Positions 58,749-64,000 of a stretch of DNA of 64,000 nt are shown here, one piece after another. A program made the translations under genes and the position numbers. The DNA lies in assembly GCA_030278955.1 (NCBI GenBank), contig JAOANR010000002.1, positions 18,029,672-18,093,671 of the forward strand, read 5' to 3'. The notes beneath the pieces were generated by a model. The model was given only the letters and a program-made list of their open reading frames with translations, was not told where the DNA came from and searched no databases. The DNA comes from Hygrophila difformis. Lineage: Eukaryota > Streptophyta > Magnoliopsida > Lamiales > Acanthaceae. How positions within the stretch are numbered: the first letter of the stretch is position 1; each line of letters opens with the position of its first letter.

Positions 58749-61547
58749 TGTAATATCCGAGATTTTTATAAAAAGAATTGAAATTAAATTCAAGATAGAA
58801 AAGAATTTTAATTCCAAGAACCCGCGAAGTCGGAAACGATTTAAATAAATAAATTATTACACAGGAGTTAAAAGACGATGAAGAATCCAAACGCGACAGA
58901 CTCAAGATTTTGAATACGGGATTAATTCGAGACGAGATAAATTTAAGATAAGAATTTATAATCCGAGAATGACCTGAAAAATCGAGCCCGAAAATGTAGA
59001 AGGATAGAAGTCCGAAAGAGATGAGAAAAGGACCCGACGAATCGCACGACCCGGCCCGGACCGCGGTCCAGACCGGAGCCGCGCGGTCCCCGCGCGGTGT
59101 TTGGCTAAACACCGCGCCAGCCACACAGCAGCTGCCCTTGCGCGATCTCAGCGATCTTATTGCCAAAATTTCGACCCCCGACTAAGGAAACTCGATCCCA
59201 GTCGGGGGAAAGGCAATTAGGTCGACCTATGACTGCTCTCCCACCCCATTATCAGAATTTCAAACCTTTTGTTCATCCCAAACTCTCCCAAAACCAAAAA
59301 CACAAGCTCCGACCTTCCGGCGACTCCTCCGGCGACCAAAATCGATCGAGGGAGTGTGTAGATCAAGGATCTCAGGCTTTGGATTAGTGGTAAGATGAGA
59401 ATCAGATTTCCTATTCTTTTTAAGATCATAAACATCATCCTAGCTTTTCGTTTTCGTTCTTGTAATCATAAATCGGGACCGGTGAGTGGAGATCGGTGGA
59501 AGATACCCGCTCGTCGCGACCCTAGACAACCCGAGAGAGCACTGTGATGATCCTAAACTCTAACACTGCAAGTTTCTTCCTTGCGCATCAATTTTGGGTG
59601 ACTAAAATCGAACGAATCAATGGATCTAAAACAAAAACGTAAAAATCGGACTTAGAAACCCCAATCCGCGCATTTTCTGAAATCTAGTAAAAACTCTTAT
59701 TTCGAGAATCCGAAACGAAACTCCGAACTTAAGAATTATTCCGTCGTGATCTAAGTTGTGTCAAAATTTCAAGCATTTTCATCAAGTTTTGATACTCGAA
59801 ATTTTGCCGAGAAGATTCTGCGTTTTTAAATATTTTCGAAAATCCTGACAGCTTTCATATGCAAACTTCATGTGGATTTTTCTCTCACTTTCGGTCGAAA
59901 CCAATCTTTGATGTAAACATAAAAGTTGTAGATATTTGTCTCAAGATTATGTCCGTAAAATTTCGTGAACTTTAGTTAACGTTTGAACCTTCAAAACACG
60001 ACTGAACAGCCTGCGCTTCCAATAAGAAATCCGACAGATTTTCTATCCGAACTTAATGCACGAATCTGATTTAATCCGGAATGTTTCGGACATATTGCCT
60101 CTAATAAAACTTGCTCATTTTTTTGTCGTTTACGCCTGAAAGATTTCATAATTTTTAGAGATCGTTTACTTGGTCAAAAACGTGGTTTAAAAACAGTGCG
60201 CTGTTACCGGGAAGTTGACAGATTTTGAGTTTTGAAAAGATTGCGAAAGTCGACTTGTTTTCTTACCTAATTTCGAGAAACTTAAAACATGAAAGTTGTT
60301 CGTAAAGATGTGTTTAAGCTTCTGCTTAAATTTTAGAATTTTTGACTTTGAAATGAATTTTTAAATTAAAAAGGCGTAACCTGTGACGAATTGGATTTTT
60401 CGAACTTGAGAAAAACTCGAACTATGAAATGCGACGTTGAATCTTTTTATACGACAAAACATAAACTTTCGAAAAATCCCGTTCACTAGGCTGAGCCGAT
60501 CTTCATACAACTATCTTTGAGACTGCCTCGTTAGTGGTCTCCCTAATATCTGAGATTGCCTCGTTAGTGATCTCCTTACTATGCCAAAACGGCAGTTGTG
60601 CACATGGCCTGCCAAATCGGTAGTGAGAAATACACGGCCTGCCCGAGTGGCAGTGAAACCGCTTGAAAAGCCTGTCAGACGACAGTTGATATACATGTCT
60701 GTCATATTGACAGTAGATACACACGGCTTGCCAAAATGGCAATCGATACACACGGCTTGCCAAAATGGCAATCGATGCACACGGCTTGCCAAAATGGCAA
60801 TCGAGATACATGGCTAGCCAAAACGGCAGTCAATACTAATATGGCTGCGGCCGCCGGTTCACCGGCTAACTGATTATGAATATTGAGATTGCCTCGTTAG
60901 TGATCTCCCTTGTGTGGTGTCCTCTTCTTAGTCATCGGGATAATACTAAAAGACTTGTGTGTGTGTATTTAATTAAATTGTATTTATTTATCATGCTTTT
61001 AAATTATACCTTTTAGCTATGCTTTAAAATTTCATATCCTAGTCTTATATAATAATCATGTCTTTCCGCTGCAAGTACCCTATAAATTTTGAATTAATTT
61101 TAATATGCATAAAAAGTCTAACTTTTAAGTAAACAACATGTAACCCCTTAATTGTTTTGTTAGGGATTAAATTACTCAGTATTTTATATACTGATAAAAC
61201 CCGTTGTTCATTTTTTTTTCTTTTACAGAGTATGAAAACATGGCATGATCATATGCACGCATTCGGGGCTCGGGATTTTTCAAACTATATATGTTGCATT
61301 CTAGTCTAGACTTTAGATATTACTGCGTATTGGCCATGTCGGCCTATGGTTATTTTCCACTGCAATTTAATCATCGCACATGAATGTTATAACATTATCT
61401 TAAGTTAACTATTTTCCGGACTTATTTTAAATCATTTTCGAAAACCCATAGCCTTGCATCTCTTTAGCAAGCTCGAAGAAGCCGTGTCTTGCTAGGGAGG
61501 TGTGGCGGTGGCATCCCGGCCTGGGTTGTCAAATCCGGGGTGTTACA
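58749..61547 (+). mobile_element. Element E: 3' LTR
   Basis: 2799 bp, starting TGTAATATCCGAG and ending GGGGTGTTACA, of B/D type. Matches to D include GGCTGCGGCCGCCGG[A/T]TCACCGGC, the STGTCTTGCTAG-like end and many conserved U3 segments. It has a hairpin minisatellite (60575-60840). Because gag stops and the 3' region follows directly, E is a gag-only non-autonomous element. The 5' LTR and target duplication are not in the window. Confidence 0.83.
60575..60840 (+). repeat. Minisatellite with hairpin units in element E LTR
   Basis: Units of about 29 bp, roughly CACGGCTTGCCAAAATGGCAATCGAT plus linker, at 60718-60805 with three near-perfect copies and more diverged ones from 60575 to 60715 and to 60835. 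Each unit has the inverted repeat TTGCC AAAAT GGCAA or a variant. It is absent in D and B at this position. Confidence 0.85.
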
Positions 61548-63830
61548 GAAGGCCAAAGGCCCAAGGATATATATTCCAAAATAGACGAGAGGTCTATTGA
61601 TGGCCAGAGGCCCATTAATGAATTTCATCCCAAAATAGGCCAGAGGTCTATTGGAAGCCATAGGCTTACTGATGAATATATGATATTGCATGATCACCTA
61701 GGTCATTCCAGCTTTACTATGATGAGGCGAATTATTACAAGTAGTCATAGCCATTCATAAAAGGGACAAAAATTGTTGCAACATAATGATTATATATGTG
61801 TTTCTTGCTCTCAAAGAAAATTGATTTCCAAACATTCACCAACAAAAGTGAGAACTGAAAGCCCTAGTTTTCTTGAAAGAATTCAGGGCGATATATATGG
61901 ACCTATAGATCCACCATGTGGACCATTTAAATATTTTATGGTGCTAATTGATGCGTCAACACGATGGTCCAATGTATCATTACTATCATCTCGCAACCAT
62001 GTGTTTGAAAAATTACTTGCTCAAATTATTAAATTACGAGCACAGTTCCCTGGTTATACAATAAAAAAATATATGATTGGATAATGCTGGTGAATATTCA
62101 TCCCAGAGGTTTGGTGAATACTGCATGTCAATTGGCATAACAGTTGAGCATCCTGTTGCTCATGTCCATACACAGAATTGACTTGCTGAATCTCTTATAA
62201 AGCATTTACAATTAATTGCCAGACCATTATTAATGAGATCTGGATTGCCATTGACAGCTTGGGGGCATACAATATTACATGCAGCAAAATTGGTGCGGTT
62301 AAGGCCGACACATTATCATGAATACTCCCCTATACAAATAACATTTTGGCATGAACCCAATATATCCCATCTCAGAATATTTGGTTGCGCAGTATATGTC
62401 CCGATTGCACCACCTCAGCGCACAAAGATGGGTCTCCACCGTAGATTGGGAATATATGTCGGGTGTGAATCACCGTTGATTATTCGATATCTTGAACCAT
62501 TAACTGGTGATTTATTTAATGTGAAATTCTAACATTGTCATTTTGACGAATCTAATTTCCCGACATTATGGGGAGATAACAGTCAACCAAAGAAAGAAAA
62601 AGAAATCAACTGAAAAACATCGTTAGATTTCTTTGACTCTCTTACAAATGATTGTGAACTAGAAGTGCAAAGAATTGTATATTTGCAGAATATTGCAAAT
62701 CGATTGCTGGATGCATTATGCGACTCTAAAAGAGTAACAAAATCTCTTATACCGGCAGCAAATGTTCCAATCAAAATTAATGTTCCAGAGGGACCAATTA
62801 CAAGTGTCAAAGATGAATCTACTGCACGCTTGAAACATGGTAGACCACCAAGTTCCAAAGATAAAAATCCTCGAAAGAAAAATGGATCACAAATCATTGA
62901 AAGTGGCAAAATTACAAAAAATACTCCAGATGAAAAAGAAGCTCTTGAACAGCAAAAGCTCCAAAGGAGCAGAAACTTGCAGCTCCAGAGGATCAGGAAT
63001 TTGAAAATAATAAAATATCAATAAATTTTGTCACAAGTAGAAATGTTTGGAACCAAGATGCAATTATCATAGATAATGTATTCTCATACCACATCGCACT
63101 TGACATTATAAATGATGATGAGGATCATGAACCAAAATCGGTTGATGAATGTCAGAAAAGAAAAGATTGGCCAAAATGGAAAGATGCAATTCAATCTGAA
63201 TTGGATTCCCTGGTTAAATGAAATTTGTTTGGACCGATTGTCAAAAAACCAGAAAATATAATGTCTGTTGGATACATATGAGTTTTTGTAAGAAAAAGAA
63301 ATGAGAAAAATAAAATTGTCTGATACAAAGCGAGATTAGTCGCCCAAGGGTTCTCACAGAGACCCGGATTTGATTATGATGAAACATATTCCCCGTAATG
63401 GATGGAATAACATTTAGATATCTTATCAGTTTAGCAGTTCATCAAAATCTTGAAATGAGATTGATGGATATTATTACTGCGTATCTATATGGCAATTTAG
63501 ACACAGATATCTATATGAAAGTCCCAGAGTGATTAAAAATGTCAGAGACATATAAATCAAATCCTAAACATATACTCCCTCCGTCCCACTCCAAGTGTCT
63601 TGTTACTGTTGGGCACGGGAATTAAGGTAGAGTTAGTTTGTGAGTATATGGTGGGGTCCACATAGTTGTTGGAGAGGAAAATTATTTCTATTTATAGAAA
63701 GAAGACATTTGTAATGGGACATCCAAAAATAGTAAGTAGGACATTTGGAATGGGACGGAGGGAGTATATTCCATCAAATTACGAAAATCTCTATATGGAT
63801 TGAAACAGTCCGGACGAATGTGGTATAAGA
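61548..63830 (+). pseudogene. Ty1/Copia pol remnant: gag-pre-integrase, integrase, RT
   Basis: A decayed Copia fragment with no gag N-terminus or LTR. Pieces: DHLGHSSFTMMRRIITSSH (gag-pre-integrase, about 61690-61750); CVSCSQRKLISKHSPTKV and ERIQGDIYGPI (integrase D, about 61880); FMVLIDASTRW; LAESLIKHLQ-like after a TGA near 62180; LRIFGCAVYVPIAPPQRTKM (about 62370-62430); and RT from about 63140 (RKDWPKWKDAIQSELDS) with SLYGLKQSGRMWY at 63790-63825. Numerous stops and shifts. The left end abuts element E; a MITE splits the RT. Confidence 0.82.
63575..63766 (+). mobile_element. Stowaway-like MITE inside the Copia RT
   Basis: 192 bp with terminal inverted repeats CTCCCTCCGTCCC and GGGACGGAGGGAG, flanked by TA duplications (63573-63574 and 63767-63768). 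The conserved Stowaway end and TA target identify it as a Tc1/mariner-derived MITE. Host RT residues before and after it line up, so it inserted into the Copia relic. No coding capacity. Confidence 0.92.
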
Positions 63831-64000
63831 CTATCTATATCCATAACCACCACAACTACCCAACCATCCAACCATCTCATTATTTAATTAATTTCTCTAT
63901 CCTCCAACTCATCAATATCAATCCCAACACAACCACCATAATTTTACATACTTTATCAATAACCACCCAACCATCCAACCACAATATTATATATAATTAT
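63831..64000 (+). repeat. AC-rich low-complexity tail
   Basis: Rich in CCAACCATCCAACCA (63859-63874 and 63967-63981), with short AT blocks between. The Copia homology ends at about 63830, so this may be part of another element continuing outside the window. Nothing else is recognisable. Confidence 0.6.

Noticed and set aside
63831..64000. Telomere-like repeat
   Set aside because: CCAACCATCC is not the plant telomere unit CCCTAAA, and there are only a few copies.

Overview
This window is plant nuclear DNA, almost certainly from an angiosperm and probably a eudicot, and nearly all of it is transposable elements nested inside one another. The plant call rests on plant-type Ty3/Gypsy lineages (Tat-, Tekay- and Athila-like), a plant Ty1/Copia relic, a Stowaway MITE, primer sites for initiator Met-tRNA and Asp-tRNA, and a plant mobile domain (PMD) gene. 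The species cannot be told from sequence alone. No ordinary single-copy host gene, rRNA, tRNA or CRISPR was found.

Layout. The oldest layer is a Tat-like Gypsy element read on the minus strand. It has a partial 3' LTR and polypurine tract at 1-346, a decayed PMD gene running antisense to the element (promoter about 445, coding from about 2030 to 55121), and integrase plus an extra RNase H at 55262-57021, cut off at about 57022. A Tekay-like Gypsy element (B, 3706-53456, minus strand) split the PMD gene; its target-site duplication TAAAC is perfect. Element A (6056-17464, minus strand, TSD GCGCG), another Tekay-like element, sits in B's left LTR. Element C (26300-52827, plus strand, TSD CACAG/CACAC), an Athila-like element with LTRs of about 5 kb, sits in B's right LTR. 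A solo LTR D (26718-29207, TSD GACAA) of B's family sits in C's first LTR. To the right of the base layer are a gag-only relative of B (E, about 57022-61547, plus strand), a ruined Copia pol fragment (61548-63830) split by a Stowaway MITE (63575-63766), and an AC-rich tail.

The most unusual part is element C. Between pol and its 3' LTR it carries an apparently intact two-exon F-box gene (41087-43277) with its own TATA box, in the place where Athila-like elements often carry an env-like ORF. A dense cluster of nested palindromes built from AATTCGGTCT and its complement lies just upstream of that TATA box. The same palindromes occur in about ten clusters around the TATA box in each complete LTR of C. 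C is also a tandem LTR-internal-LTR-partial internal-partial LTR structure, closed by a deletion with CTAT microhomology.

All gag-pol frames seen here are broken, so none of the copies looks autonomous. Where the cause can be read, many breaks are consistent with C-to-T changes, as expected in methylated repeats. Both Tekay-like elements also have a small coiled-coil, acidic-tailed ORF between primer site and gag that normal gag-pol annotation would miss.
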